This document shows, piece after piece, positions 30,945-41,595 of a stretch of DNA of 64,000 nucleotides. Made by a program: the position numbers and the translations under genes. The DNA lies in contig OX419761.1 of assembly GCA_948567375.1 (NCBI GenBank), positions 39,620,501-39,684,500 of the forward strand, in the 5' to 3' direction. The stretch is from Lunularia cruciata. Lineage: Eukaryota; Streptophyta; Marchantiopsida; Lunulariales; Lunulariaceae. The notes under the pieces are model-generated. The model saw only the letters and a list, made by a program, of their open reading frames with translations. It ran no database searches and was not told the DNA's origin. Numbering within the stretch: the first letter of the stretch is position 1; the number at the start of each line of letters is the position of its first letter.

Positions 30945-31714
30945 CTAATTTACTAAACTCTCCCGCTTGACCCAATGTCCTACATCATCGTAATCGAGTG
31001 GACTTTGTGGTATCCTGTGGCAATGCTTGTCTCCTAAATCATGTAGCCCTAACAGACTCCTCTTGAAGGGCTGCCCAATCCCCTGTTCTGAATTGATGAA
31101 ATCTAGCAGCCACCTCTCTATGCCCCACATGTCTCCCTCTAGCATAACAAAGACACCATCAAGGGAGTAAGAGGAACAGGAACCATGCTAACTCATCCAA
31201 GGGATTACGTGCCAAACAATCAAGTGGTAGGCCAAAAACTTGTCTAACCTCATCATGGAGTGTGCGGGGTAGCATATGGAATAGACGTTGACATGGAAAA
31301 CTAGTCTCAAATAACCCCAAAATGCAACCCGCTTGAGAAGCTAACCACTCCCATGACTCGACAATATCCATGTAACGATCAACGAAGGGATAGAAGAAGC
31401 GTGTGTAATCCCGAGTGTCATTGTTGTCAATGTGGTCACTCATCTCACGTGGGCATCCCAAGTGGTCCAATCATAGTCCTTGTGCATCATTCCCACATGG
31501 GTCTTTACCCCTTGCAAGGTAAAGCATCGATAAAATAAGGCGTCAGTAAGGTAAAGTGTGGGTGACACACCGGGCATGGTGTATCCCGACCCAGTCTAGG
31601 TGACCCCACATGGAAAGGTGTAGCCATGGCTAGCACAAGAACAATGATAGTAACATATGTTGCTCCTCTCCATATCTTCCCATATCTGCGAAACCACAAC
31701 CCCTCACATCCCAA
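30945..31714 (-). pseudogene. N-terminal region of LINE L2b
   Basis: Three successive short frames (30945-31145, 31159-31470, 31505-31714) cover the region before RT. They include LGRDTPCPVCHPHF, a CxxC pair that could be a remnant of an N-terminal zinc finger, and hydrophobic helices. I do not recognise a domain. Stops and shifts separate the frames. Confidence 0.45.
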
Positions 31715-31720
31715 CTCACA

Positions 31721-32240
31721 TAAGAAAACAATCTCTCCAAACCCTAAAATCTATAAATTCTCATAACTTTTAATTTCAATCTCCAAAATTTTCAAACTAA
31801 ATTCTTATGGAACTTAATCATGAAAACCAAGAGATTGAAAACAAAAATTCCCAACCCATCACTCTCAATGTATAATGATCACTCTAAACCCTAAAAAAAC
31901 TAAAAATCCTCATAACTTTCTATTCCATTCTCCATAGTGTTCAATCTAGGTGCCAATCGAACCGAAATTGAAAAATAAAAAGAATCTACTATTCACTCGT
32001 GTGATACGTGCTAGAAAACCCTCCGAAAATATAGATATTGTCTCACATCTCTCCCTCTCCTCTCCCGTCTCCACACTCTCCCGCCGCTCCCGTCTCCACA
32101 CTCCAGATTTGCCTGAGGAGGCCATTCTCGACTTCTCGAATGCACTTGCCAGTAGTCATATCTCCTCAAGTTTAAAACTTTAAGATATTAAATAAAGAAT
32201 TAATATAACTTTTGATCTTTTGTAATATTGAGAGAAAAGG
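31721..32240. other. AT-rich sequence upstream of LINE L2b
   Basis: Contains two similar A/T-rich stretches (AAACCCTAAAATCTATAAAT at ~31740 and AACCCTAAAAAAACTAAAAA at ~31886) that look like a diverged direct repeat, possibly LINE 5' leader. A short direct repeat CCCGTCTCCACACTC occurs twice at ~32065-32104. No gene. Confidence 0.45.
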
Positions 32241-32305
32241 GCAGGGCGGAGAAAACACCTAAGGATGGGAAGACCCAATCGAACCGTACAAGGGAGAGAC
32301 TAGAG
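32241..32305 (-). mobile_element. LINE 3' tail fragment, about 60 bp
   Basis: CACCTAAGGATGGGAAGACC ... TACAAGGGAGAGACT matches the extreme 3' tail of L2a and L3 but not the coding part. It is an extreme 5'-truncated insertion. Confidence 0.7.
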
Positions 32306-35214
32306 ACGACAAAAGTAAAAAGTCTACTGTGTAATATTCAGTTTACTGATCATCAGCGCAGCTCTGCAGATATTTATTTCGAGAGCATCTTAAATCTCAA
32401 AGAGAATACTGATTCTAGTCAGCATCCATCTCTGAAACAAAAACATCCTTTTCTCGTCGGCGAAAAGAGACTCTAAATAGTTACATGATTATTTTATGTC
32501 ACGAAAACCGCACCTGACAGTAAAGTTGAATCTGTGCCCGTCAAATTTTCTGGCGACACTGGTGCGAGAAATCTCTGCATCCGGTACAGCGTACGCTCTG
32601 ACCATGAGTGTCAATTAAAGCTGACTGACGCCGTAACTGGACTGTTACGTGGTTCAATCGTACCGCAGTAGTTATGAGTAGTTGGTCTTTATCACCCGGC
32701 TTCTCTAGCTTTCCAGAATACGGTACTACATGTAGCCACTGCGCCAACCATTTTACAAGCAGCTTTTGTTTTACTTTTATTTTTACTCGCAACCAGTTTA
32801 TTCCTCCTCGGTGAACAGGAGGCAGAAAGGAGGCAATAATCTGAATTTCAATGTTTTCTCTGTTTTCCATCAATGATTATTTCTTTTGAGTAGAGACTGG
32901 TGCAGACACAAAAATCTTCGTTTTGTTCGGGGACTCTGCTTCATTTCAGTTTGATTCTCCAAAAGTTAAAGGAAGCAGCTACAACTGGAAAAAGAGAAGT
33001 CAATGACTGACAAGAAGTTGTGGAAAATGTTTAGATGCCCTCCCAGCAAGAAGTATAGATCACATTTTCCTATTGTTGGGGCTCTTGATGCTCTTGTGTT
33101 AAATAAGAAACAAGAAACAGAAAACAGAAAACAGAAAATAAAGAGGTCTCGAGGTCTATTCAAAAGAAATATGCAATATTCTCCCGTCCGTTGCTTCACC
33201 TCACCTTACATTCCATGAACTTTTATGTTTTTTCTAAAGACTCGATGGTCACAGTTGATTGATGCAAAACAGAGTACATAGCAAAAGGCTCCCAGACTTG
33301 AGGACGAAGAAGAGAAGGCTAGACAGCCATAACCCAACATAACCCAAAGATTGCCTCCCAGATTTGTTTTTTATGTTCATAGATGTCCTATTCTAAGCAT
33401 CTAGCTTATTTGGTCGAGAACTGGCAAAGGATTGGTGTAAGTCATCAATAAGGCAACATGAGGCCTTGCCAAATTTTCCTTCGTAATTGACTCCTTTTCT
33501 CTTTCCCTTTTAATCTGCATTCCCACGGAAAGAGCAGAAGCTAGCAAAGATTGTCTCTCCTGCAGGGTTGATAATGACTTCCTCTAATGTCCACGGCAAG
33601 TGAATCCACTCCTTGATAGAGTATGCTTTTAGACCTAGGAACATTCACATTTAATATTTCACAATATCATATACTTGCAAGTATGAGATATTGGATGGAC
33701 TATACGTCCCTGAAGGAAAGCCACTTCAAGAACCATGAGTTATTGCGTCCACGAGAGCATATATGAATCCCTGAATTCATCGCTCGACAGTACTTAAGAT
33801 TGTGTAGATCTATCAGCTTTACCCGAATCGGAAAATTGAGAAACTGAAATACTGAAAAATGTCAATAAATTTCTTTAGTTTCCAGTAACTTTATGGTTTT
33901 ATCTCTACAGTAGAGGAAATTTCTTAATTAGACTTCCTGGTGAATTATGCTGAAACTACAAGTCTGGTTTGTCTTTATAAATTTGATGAAAAGTCGTTCA
34001 GGAGGCGAGCTTCAATGATTAATTTTCCTTCACAAAGAGACATTTTGCATTGTCTTGGAACCTTAACATGTCACAGCAACAAGTTCTGTGCTCTTGGCTC
34101 TATTTGCACTTGTTGGTGCATCATATTACTTCCTCCTTTCCTTCGGGGTACCATTTTTATATATTTATTCAAGTTCATGCACCGACTGTCTGTTATTGTC
34201 ATATTTTTAATACTCAAAGTAGTTCACCAAGAAAGATATTATCTCCCAAAGTTGTAAAACAGGAAAGCAACGAAATGACTAGAAAAGCTGAGGAGAAACC
34301 TGTATTTTCCTCGTGCTCCTGACCTGGAATATTTCCTCCTCTTATAGAACTCCTCGATTTTGATTTTGTCTCAAAGAGAATGCAACACTCACCAGCTAAA
34401 ATTGCACCTAGCATAAAAGTGAATGAGCTAATGGACTTCAGAAAAAGCAGGGACCTACAATCATATCTCTCTCACTAGAGTGAGTGCCTTGATTTGACCC
34501 TTCAGCTTTTCAACGTACGTCTTCTGAGGTTTCCTCGTCATAGAGCCCCGAATAAACTATGAGGGACAATCGGGGGTTACTACAGTGGGAGAATTCCTTA
34601 TTGAACTCTCTTGGACTACGGTATGAAGCTCTTCGTTCTTCCCATACTCTTTCTGCCTTTGCATGTGGTTTCTCAATTCCTTGCTTAATGGTTAGTTGCT
34701 TGATCTTTCGCTTTTTGTTCATTGCTTATTTTGCATGGGTAAAGGAAGCATGCTTGATTAAAGGCGAGGTAATGTTTCGGATGATGGCGCCTTTTCCTCT
34801 TAAACATCCAGTAACTTGAAAGTACACCAGAGGAATTTAGCTCGGTAGCTTAGAACCTTAAAGGACGCCGCAATCTGTTTATCCATGCTGAACTATGCAC
34901 ACGAGAACTCCACATGAGATCGATGAAGAAGTGATTCTTTGGTTCATATACTTTTACATGAAACTCGTGTCAAGGTATTTCTTCGACAGATCTCCGAAAT
35001 TCTTACATTCATTCTGTTATTCCAGATAAAATTATTACTCTAGAAGGTATATTACTTTCGACAATATGCTCGATAACACAATTTACGGGATTTGCAATTC
35101 TGTTGTAGAGCATCATCATCAGCGTAGGGAATGTATATCACACCTTGTTGACAAGGACAAAATAATAGACTGTGGTATTTTCAGATGGTATACGGGAAAG
35201 GTGGCCACATAGAA
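32306..35214. other. Unassigned sequence, no gene supported
   Basis: About 2.9 kb. Open frames of 65-110 codons occur on both strands (for example 32541-32873 -, 33940-34257 +, 34559-34819 +) without a recognisable domain. A short AACAGAAA microsatellite-like run lies near 33112-33140. It is not similar to the LTR or LINE families of this window and may be older unique DNA. Confidence 0.5.
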
Positions 35215-35215
35215 C

Positions 35216-35330
35216 ACATGAAGGATGGGAAGATCCCATCAAGCCATACAAAAGGGAGAGACAAATGACATAGAACACATGAAGGATGGGAAGACCCCAT
35301 CAAGCCATACAAAAGGGAGAGACAAAAGAG
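35216..35330 (-). repeat. Tandem duplication of the LINE 3' tail (about 55 bp, twice)
   Basis: The block GAACACATGAAGGATGGGAA through AAAGGGAGAGACAAA occurs at ~35213-35266 and again at ~35273-35325 with two substitutions. Both copies carry the conserved LINE tail. Confidence 0.85.
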
Positions 35331-36204
35331 ATAAAATTGGGCTAGGCCCAATAGTATAGATATGAAAAATCTGCGCTACCGCACCTAAGATATCTGAGCT
35401 ATGCAAGTCGGAAGGTCTACAAACTACTAGAGCATCCAAAGAAGCATCACATATTCTGATTGCTCTCCTATGGATTGCACCAGCCAAGGCTCTATGTAGA
35501 GCAATGGACACCGTTGTCTAAAGTATGCTACAAAATATGAGAGTGATAGTGGTACCCCTTGGGTCTAATATGATAAACTCTCGTGTACTCCCTGACAAAA
35601 GTGTCAAACACCATGTCTATCGCTCCATATAACTCCAAGGCTAGAGGAACAAAGAGGTGATCTTGTTGCATACCCCTATACTTGGAGGCCTTATGTGCTA
35701 CTACTCTGCTCGCCACCCATCCAGGTGGATGAGTAATCACTCCCTCCAAAAATGCATCATGCATAGGATCTGTCACACAACATCCATCATTGTCACCTGA
35801 TCATCTCAGACCAAGTAAAAGTATACTCTAACAAGTGTCATTTGCAAAGCATACAAACGCTCCCTCCAAGCAAGGTATCCACTCTCTTGTGCCATAAAAA
35901 ACACTATATCCTTGATGGCATCATGGATAGCTATCCTCTATCCTCCAAAAGGACATTGTGTTATATGGACCTTTGTTGCATTTATTGTAGAACCACACTC
36001 ACAAGTGATTAACAAAGATGCATGCAAGTGGACCAAACCTAGGTAGAACCTCATTGTTATAGAGAAGGTGGTTGGTGCAAGTCCAAATTCCTTAATGCAT
36101 TGTTGAGCTAACATCCAAGAGCATGCATCCTTGCAAGAGCAAGAGCAAAGGCGTGCTCTAGTGGCCCAGGGAATCGACAAGTCAATTAAGAAATAATGTA
36201 GCAT
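35239..36204 (-). pseudogene. C-terminal coding remnant of LINE L3
   Basis: Frames 35239-35511, 35528-35776 and 35938-36204 together cover the helical tail (MSIALHRALAGAIHRRA), the endonuclease-like domain (LEGVITHPPGWVASRVVAHK, ASKYRGMQQDHLFVPLALEL) and the CCHC-like block. Stops and shifts separate them. Sequence is clearly but not closely related to L2. Confidence 0.65.
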
Positions 36205-36438
36205 ATGCTAACATTGTCGCTCTATCAAGGAAGACTGCAAACCTCTTGTCCAATCTGACGCTAATGAAGCAAAGGATGGAAGGTCCTCTTATTCCCATGG
36301 GGATAAACCATCTCTCATTTGTTGCAATAACAGTTGGAGAGAAAAGGATCCCTCCTCCACCTTGGCCACATATGTCTCCAAACTTGGCCTATCAAGCAAC
36401 CACAAAAAAGAGGAAAGTAGGGGTGTTGAGAGAACCCA

Positions 36439-36822
36439 TGTAAAAGACCAAGACCGAGGAGAGAAATAGGAGAATGGAAACTCACATTGGGACAATTGAA
36501 TGAGTAAAACTCCGAATGCCTAGCATGAGCTTTGGCTCTTGTGTTTATAGAAAGCATACAAGGTCCTTGAGAAGCTTCTCAAGAAGCTTCCTTCTAGAAG
36601 CCGCTTACTTGGCATGCAAGCTAAGCTAGTTAGAAGCTTCTAGAAGCTTCCTTTTGGAAATTACCTACTTGGGATGCAAGCTAAGCTAGTTGAGAAGCTT
36701 CCCAAGAAGCTTCCTAGATACTTCTGGAATATTCTAGGCTAATTTGTCTTATTTGCTACTTCATTAGCCATAATAACTTTGTTAGCCCTACTAACTTCGT
36801 TGCTAAACTCCATATTGTTACA
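36439..36822 (-). repeat. 3' LTR of A2
   Basis: 384 bp; in element sense from TGTAACAATATGG (36822) to GGTCTTTTACA (36439). A TATA-like box (CTATAAAC) is at ~36543-36555 in antisense view. Upstream of it lie several GAAGCTTC blocks. The purine tract GGTGAGGGAATA adjoins at 36823-36834. Confidence 0.92.
36633..36650. promoter_or_regulatory. Four-unit heat-shock-element-like motif in LTR A
   Basis: GAAgcTTCtaGAAgcTTC fits the heat-shock element consensus nGAAnnTTCnnGAAnnTTCn over four units. It lies about 80-100 bp upstream of the LTR TATA-like box in element sense. Other GAAnnTTC pairs (for example in GAGAAGCTTCTCAAGAAGCTT near 36572-36592) add to it. Binding by heat-shock factor is inferred. 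Confidence 0.5.
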
Positions 36823-36879
36823 TATTCCCTCACCGCTAGTTGGTGACATCCTCATTACTAGTGAAGCTTCCAACTCTTG

Positions 36880-37250
36880 GATGGCCAACTCCACATTCTG
36901 GATATTAGAAAGAGGTTCCCATGTGGCATCATGAAGGAGATAGCCTTTCCAAAGGACCTTGTACTCCGTATGTTGTTGACGGCTTTGTTAATATGATGAC
37001 GCATAAGGATACAATCAACTTCATACTCCTCATGATCATTGATAGGGACAAGAAGAGAGGGATGTTGGACTCAAGAGGGAAAAGATGAGGTTTCAACTCG
37101 GAACAAAGGGTTTCAACTTGGAAACATGAAAGACAAGATGTATGCGCATATGACAAGACAAGGCAAGTTAATAAGCAACAAGAGAGATAATTTGGGTGAT
37201 ATCAAAGAGTCCTATCCAATTAGGAGCAAGTTTACAAACTTGGGTATTAA
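36880..37250 (-). pseudogene. Chromodomain and integrase C-terminus of A2
   Basis: The minus-strand translation of 36890-37060 gives VQGPLERLSPS-type and WEPLSNIQN-type pieces of the chromodomain (the KVLWKGYLLHDATWEP region), in more than one frame. Upstream 37060-37250 encodes the FHVSKLKPF-like pre-domain. Compare A1 at 10668-10990. Frameshifted. Confidence 0.65.
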
Positions 37251-37329
37251 GTGGGAGAGGGAGGTTATTGGATGAAAGCATGACCTTATCACCAACTTGA
37301 AAGTTGAGGATGCAGTGATGGTGATTTTC

Positions 37330-38160
37330 TTATTGTTTCTGCCAATTTTCAACAACAAGGAGATGAGTTATGGCTTTTTGGAGGGATTGGGAGATGGTGG
37401 TCAAGAAGGTGGAAGTATGAGGGACATGAGACAAGAGAGGAGCAAGAAGGGAATCTGGAACAAGTGGATCTTGGCCAAAATTGAGAAAGAAAGGAGAGAA
37501 TTTGGTGCTTGCCTGTTTAGAATTGTTGTATGCAAACTCCGCAATTGCAAGACATTCATCCCAATTGGTATGGTGAATGTTGACAAAGGCACGAAGTATA
37601 TCTTCCAAGGTGCAATTGCAAGTTCAGTTTGTCCATCAATTTGAGGATGATAGGCTATGGACAAAGTAAACTTAGTACCAAGTATTTAGAAGAGTGCTTG
37701 CCAAAACTTTCTAATGAAGCAAGAATCACGGTCGGAGATGAGTACACATGACATCCCATGATGCTTGAATACATTGTCAAAGTAGATTTGCGCCAAGGTT
37801 GGAGCATCCATAGTATGAACCATTGGTGCCAAATGGATTTGCTTACTAAGCTTATCCACAAACACCACAATTGATGTGTGACCTTGCTTTGTCTTGGGCA
37901 AGGAGATGATGAGATCCAAGCTCACATGTTCCCAACGAGTAGCTAGAATGGGAAGTGGTTGAAGGAGTCCACTCGGCTTCTCATTACTGGCCTTGTTGCA
38001 TTGACAACTCTCACATGATCAGACAAACTCCCGACCATCTTGTGCCACCACCATTGGCGTTGGAGGGTACCCAAGGTCATGTCCACACCCATGTGACCAG
38101 CTATTGGTAAATTATGGGCTTCTTGAAGGCGCACAAGTCGGAGATCACCTTTGGTTGGAA
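37330..38160 (-). pseudogene. Integrase of A2
   Basis: Frames 37330-37608, 37401-37664, 37686-37925 and 37943-38134. They include the zinc region (NLPIAGHMGVDMTLGTLQRQ), the core with SLDLI (first Asp), IVVFVDKLSKQIHLAP, LISDRDSCF (second Asp) and AYHPQIDGQTEL (catalytic Glu retained). The triad is therefore present but split by stops and shifts. Confidence 0.85.
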
Positions 38161-38189
38161 CATAGATCCGGTCCTCATGGAATAGAAGA

Positions 38190-38760
38190 CCTTCCTTGAA
38201 GAAGAAGGAGTTGAACTACTTTTTGCATGCTATCATACAACCATGTACCATTTGGAAGAAGAGATCTTGTTGTAAAGCTGACCAAAACTTGTTATGGACC
38301 TTGGAGTCAATTGACATCATCATAATTGCCGCCATGATGAGAGGAAGAGACTTCAAATCAGGTTGTCATGATAGAGCAACAGGGATGACATGGAACCAAC
38401 TTGGTTTGTACTTGAGTTTGATGTCAAACAATTGGAGTTGCTCCTCCCATTGGTGATGTCTACTCTTCATGTGTTCCAAGTGTAAGGTCTGCAACAATGG
38501 TTTGTGATCAATTTGCATGATCACTTGTTTCTCCAAGAGATAATGCCTCCATATCTTGGTGGCATATACCATTGTAAGTTGTTCCTCATCTAAAGTAGAG
38601 AAATTTATTTTAGTTTTATTTAGTCGACGAGACACAAAGGCAATGGGATGTAGTCCATTTGGGAATTCTTGTTGCAACACAGCTCCAATTGCAAAGTTAG
38701 AAGCATCAAAATCAACCACACAAGGATCATAGGTGAGGATCATATGGTTGAAGAATGGGT
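38190..38760 (-). pseudogene. RNase H of A2
   Basis: The frame 38366-38743 (125 codons) reads CVVDFDASNFAIGAVLQQEF, LDEEQLTMVYATKIWRHYL and MQIDHKPLLQTL, supplying the D-E-D catalytic set, then KLKYKPSWFHVIPVALS at the end of the domain. It is open throughout, the best preserved RNase H of family A in this window. Confidence 0.88.
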
Positions 38761-39345
38761 CTTGAAGACACCATATGTTTCAACTTTTGGAATGCTTCTT
38801 CATGCTTGGTGGTCCATTGGAAGCTCAAGTTCTTCCCCAAGAGGTCAGTCAATGGTGCAGCCACATGAGCATAATAATGGATGAACCGTCGGTAAAAACT
38901 GGCCAATCTATTGTATACCCATACTTTTGTAGCATCCTTCAGAGTAAACCAATCAGTAATGGCCTTGATTTTTTCCTCTTTCATCTTGATCTCCTCTGAT
39001 GAGATCTTATGACCCAAAAAGGTAACCTCATGCTACTAAAAGGCACACTTTGACTTCTTACAAGAAAAATTTCCATTATTGTAGTCGTCTTAGGACTTCT
39101 TGCACATGATTCAAGTGTTCTGCATTTGTCTTGCTATAGATTAAGATATCATCCAAGAACGCCACCATGTACCGATCTAATAGTCCATCCAACACCTAAT
39201 GCATTTGATCTATGAAGGCTGTTGGAGCATTAGTGAGCCCAAAAGGTAGAACTCCCTGCTTGAAATGCCCATACCTTTTGCAAAAAGTAGTCTTTTGCAC
39301 ATCATCCCCATCAATGTGGATTTGCCAATAGCCGCTCCAAAGATT
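38727..39345 (-). pseudogene. RT of A2, distal part
   Basis: It includes MVAFLDDILIYSK (catalytic YxDD-type box at ~39148-39170), VLPFGLTNAPTAF at ~39220-39250 and RSGYWQIHID at ~39310-39330. The thumb GHKISSEEIKMKEEKIKAI lies in the frame 38727-39017. Element C splits the gene right before RSGYW, within the LDLRSGY motif. Confidence 0.85.
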
Positions 39346-40036
39346 TGTAACACCCATTTGTGCAAGTGTGTGGTATTGTGATATTTAGCTTGGTATTACA
39401 AGTACTTAAGAGATATTATTTATATAGAGATAAAGAATGGTTCCATATTAGTCATTGTTAGCTAAATTTAGTCATAGCTAAGATAGAGGGGACCTTACTT
39501 TAGAGGAAGTAGAAAAGATGAGCACCACTATTTTGGATTTTAGTGTGTTGACTTGGTATTATTCCTAGGTGTTTGGCTTTGAGGAAAGAGTTGAGAACTC
39601 TTGGGCCCGCAAGCCTTTTTGTTTTGGATTCTTCTTTAGTCCAAGGATAGCCCATGTGAAGGAATCCTTGACTTAGTGGTTGGGTCAAGATAAGACCACA
39701 TACTTAGGGAAATATGCACATGTGAATGGATATTCCTTTCTACTTTTTGACTTTACTTGACTTTTAGTCTAGTAACTTGAGTTATTGCAATAATTAGTAA
39801 CTTTGGTACGTAACTATTTCATAAGTATATAAACAAGGGGTGAGGAGGTACTCATCATCCTTTCATTTACAACTATCTCTCTCTCATTGAGTTCTCTAGT
39901 GAGCAATGTCTTGAGTCTTGGAGTGTTAGCCTTGGAGGAGTATAATGGAGTTGGGATTCCTTGCCTTCTTAGTCCATGGTGCGCTACCATAATAGCCATC
40001 AGAGATTCATCTTGATGTGAGAGACAGGACGGCTCA
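39346..40036 (+). repeat. 5' LTR of C
   Basis: 691 bp from TGTAACACCC to GGCTCA. The TATA-like box AAGTATATAAACAAGG lies at ~39821-39836. Confidence 0.95.
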
Positions 40037-40042
40037 CATGTT

Positions 40043-40060
40043 TGGTTCCGTTGCCGGGAC
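40043..40060 (+). promoter_or_regulatory. Primer-binding site of C, tRNA-Asp type
   Basis: TGGTTCCGTTGCCGGGAC closely matches the complement of the plant tRNA-Asp 3' end (TGGCGCCGTTGCCGGGGA), six bases after the LTR. Confidence 0.7.
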
Positions 40061-40920
40061 CTCTCTAGAAGGTAAGGTAATGTTTTGCGTTCAATTCTAC
40101 ATTAGGCAGAAGGAGGCTATGAGAGCTCACTTGGAGAGAACATTAGGAGAGGAGAGGGCTGAATTGATGTTAGAGAACCAAGTTCTATTTGTATACCCTA
40201 TAGTTCATTATGATGTCTTTGAAGTGATTTTGTACATCTTGTACACATGAGAGGATTTGGAGAGATTGTATGAGGTGGATTGCAGATTTTAGGGATTAAG
40301 GTGATTTTGGGCAAAATCTCAAGTTTTAGATCTGAACTTGAAATTTCTACACATGATAGCTTGGGTTAACTTTTAGTAAACACACTTAGAATTATTGTGA
40401 GAGCTATATGCGAATTGTGCTAGAATTTTTGAAAGTTGATAGGGTAAACTGCTCCCGCAACTGCATGCTCTTTGGAAAATTGTCCAGAGTCTGCAATTTC
40501 TTTAATTTTCAATGGATTGTTGTGAAAATTTTCAAGAAAATTCAGTACATTATAAATCACCTGCTTACATAAAAATTAGAGAGAGATCATTTTTGAATAG
40601 GGAGTTATGAGTTTTTGAAGTGAGGGGGTGGTTTTCAGACCAAATCTGAAATATGTGTGTTGAATAGAAAGGTGTCTAGGCCAAATGGATCAATGAAAAG
40701 ATCTGAAATTTTTCAGGGAGGAACACCCTGGAGTTTTGACTACGTGTACAAAATTTCGGAGGACTTTCACATACAAGTTGAGAGGTCTGAGTGAAATTGT
40801 GAGGAAGGGTCAATTCTGCAGAGTGGAGATCTCATGCATGAGGAGTTTGAGAGTAACAAAAAAACATGTTTGAGTGTTTAGATTCATCTTGGGAACATGG
40901 AGGGTCACCAAGAGTGAAAA
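40061..40920 (+). other. 5' leader of C
   Basis: About 860 bp of untranslated sequence between primer site and the extra ORF; a small 77-codon frame at 40017-40250 overlaps the LTR end and has no recognisable domain. Confidence 0.6.
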
Positions 40921-41370
40921 TTGAGACTATGCAAGGTTCCCCTAGGGTTTGAGGTGATTGTAAGGGTGGATTTGAGGAAAAGAGAGTTTACAATAGAATT
41001 TGAAGAGAATGTTGAGATGATCCAAAAACCTACACCAGTTGGAGGAAAGAGTGAGTCTAAGTGCTTTCTATGTGGAAAGAAGGGACATAAGGAAAGTGCA
41101 TGTCCATTGACCTTTGAGAGTAAGAGATTGAGAGAAAGGAGAGGCTTACTTGACTTGGGTTTGCATGTTGGACCTTCTTCACCAAGATTGGGAGTGAGAA
41201 GATCTACAACCAAGGAGTTCTGTGAGGTTTGTGGAGTTGAAGGACTTCCAAAAGGACATGAGTGTACTGGAGTAAAATCACTTTTGGAGACTTTGGTGAA
41301 GGATCTTGGAGAGAGTCTTAGTACAACTACAGAAATACTACCACCTTCATTAACTAGTTCTCAAGATTAG
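40921..41370 (+). CDS. Extra 5' ORF of C with two cysteine/histidine clusters
   Basis: An intact 149-codon frame upstream of gag. Residues ~48-62 form CFLCGKKGHKESACP, a CX2CX4HX4C zinc knuckle. Residues ~99-113 hold CEVCGVEGLPKGHEC, a second Cys/His cluster with longer spacing. The N-terminus is basic (VRVDLRKREFTIEF). It is not gag itself because a separate gag with its own knuckle follows 225 bp downstream. Extra ORFs before gag are known in Ogre/Tat elements; the function is unknown, nucleic-acid binding is inferred. The chosen Met may not be the true start. Confidence 0.65.
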   Translation: MRLCKVPLGFEVIVRVDLRKREFTIEFEENVEMIQKPTPVGGKSESKCFLCGKKGHKESACPLTFESKRLRERRGLLDLGLHVGPSSPRLGVRRSTTKEFCEVCGVEGLPKGHECTGVKSLLETLVKDLGESLSTTTEILPPSLTSSQD

Positions 41371-41595
41371 TGATGGAGATAATCTTTCAACTTATGGATA
41401 AACTATCCATGAGGGTTTGATTAATATGCACTATAGGATTTGATGTTGCTATAGAAATCTTGGAGCAACCTGAGCCTTTTGTGTTCCCTAGGGTAGATTA
41501 CTCTCAAATGGTGTTAGGTATGTACATACTCTATTACTTATGGAGTGAGAGAAAAGAAACAAAATTGAGAGAAAGAAAGATAGTGAGAGGTTAAG

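Larger units (their letters stand above)
28491..31720 (-). mobile_element. LINE copy L2b, main part right of element E
   Basis: The most complete copy of the LINE family: C-terminal helical tail (28500-28810), CCHC-like block (28880-29180), connector (29181-29759), RT (29972-30927) and N-terminal region (30945-31714). It is on the minus strand, 5' end around 31720 or slightly beyond. The interruption by E removes nothing but duplicates GCAT. Confidence 0.8.
35215..36438 (-). mobile_element. LINE copy L3, 3' part
   Basis: A minus-strand LINE copy with 3' tail (duplicated, 35216-35330), C-terminal tail, CCHC-like block (CECGSTINATKVHITQC, 35938-36204 frame) and connector region up to GAGAACCCA at 36438, where element A2 begins. 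The LINE resumes at 49797. It lacks the 21-bp duplication seen in L2a and L2b. Confidence 0.82.

Noticed and set aside
30945-31714. Possible separate host gene with a CPVC motif
   Set aside because: It lies immediately 5' of the LINE RT in the same orientation and is more simply the LINE N-terminal region.
32541-34819. Frames of up to 110 codons, possibly exons of a host gene
   Set aside because: No recognisable domain, no consistent splice pattern and similar frames on both strands.
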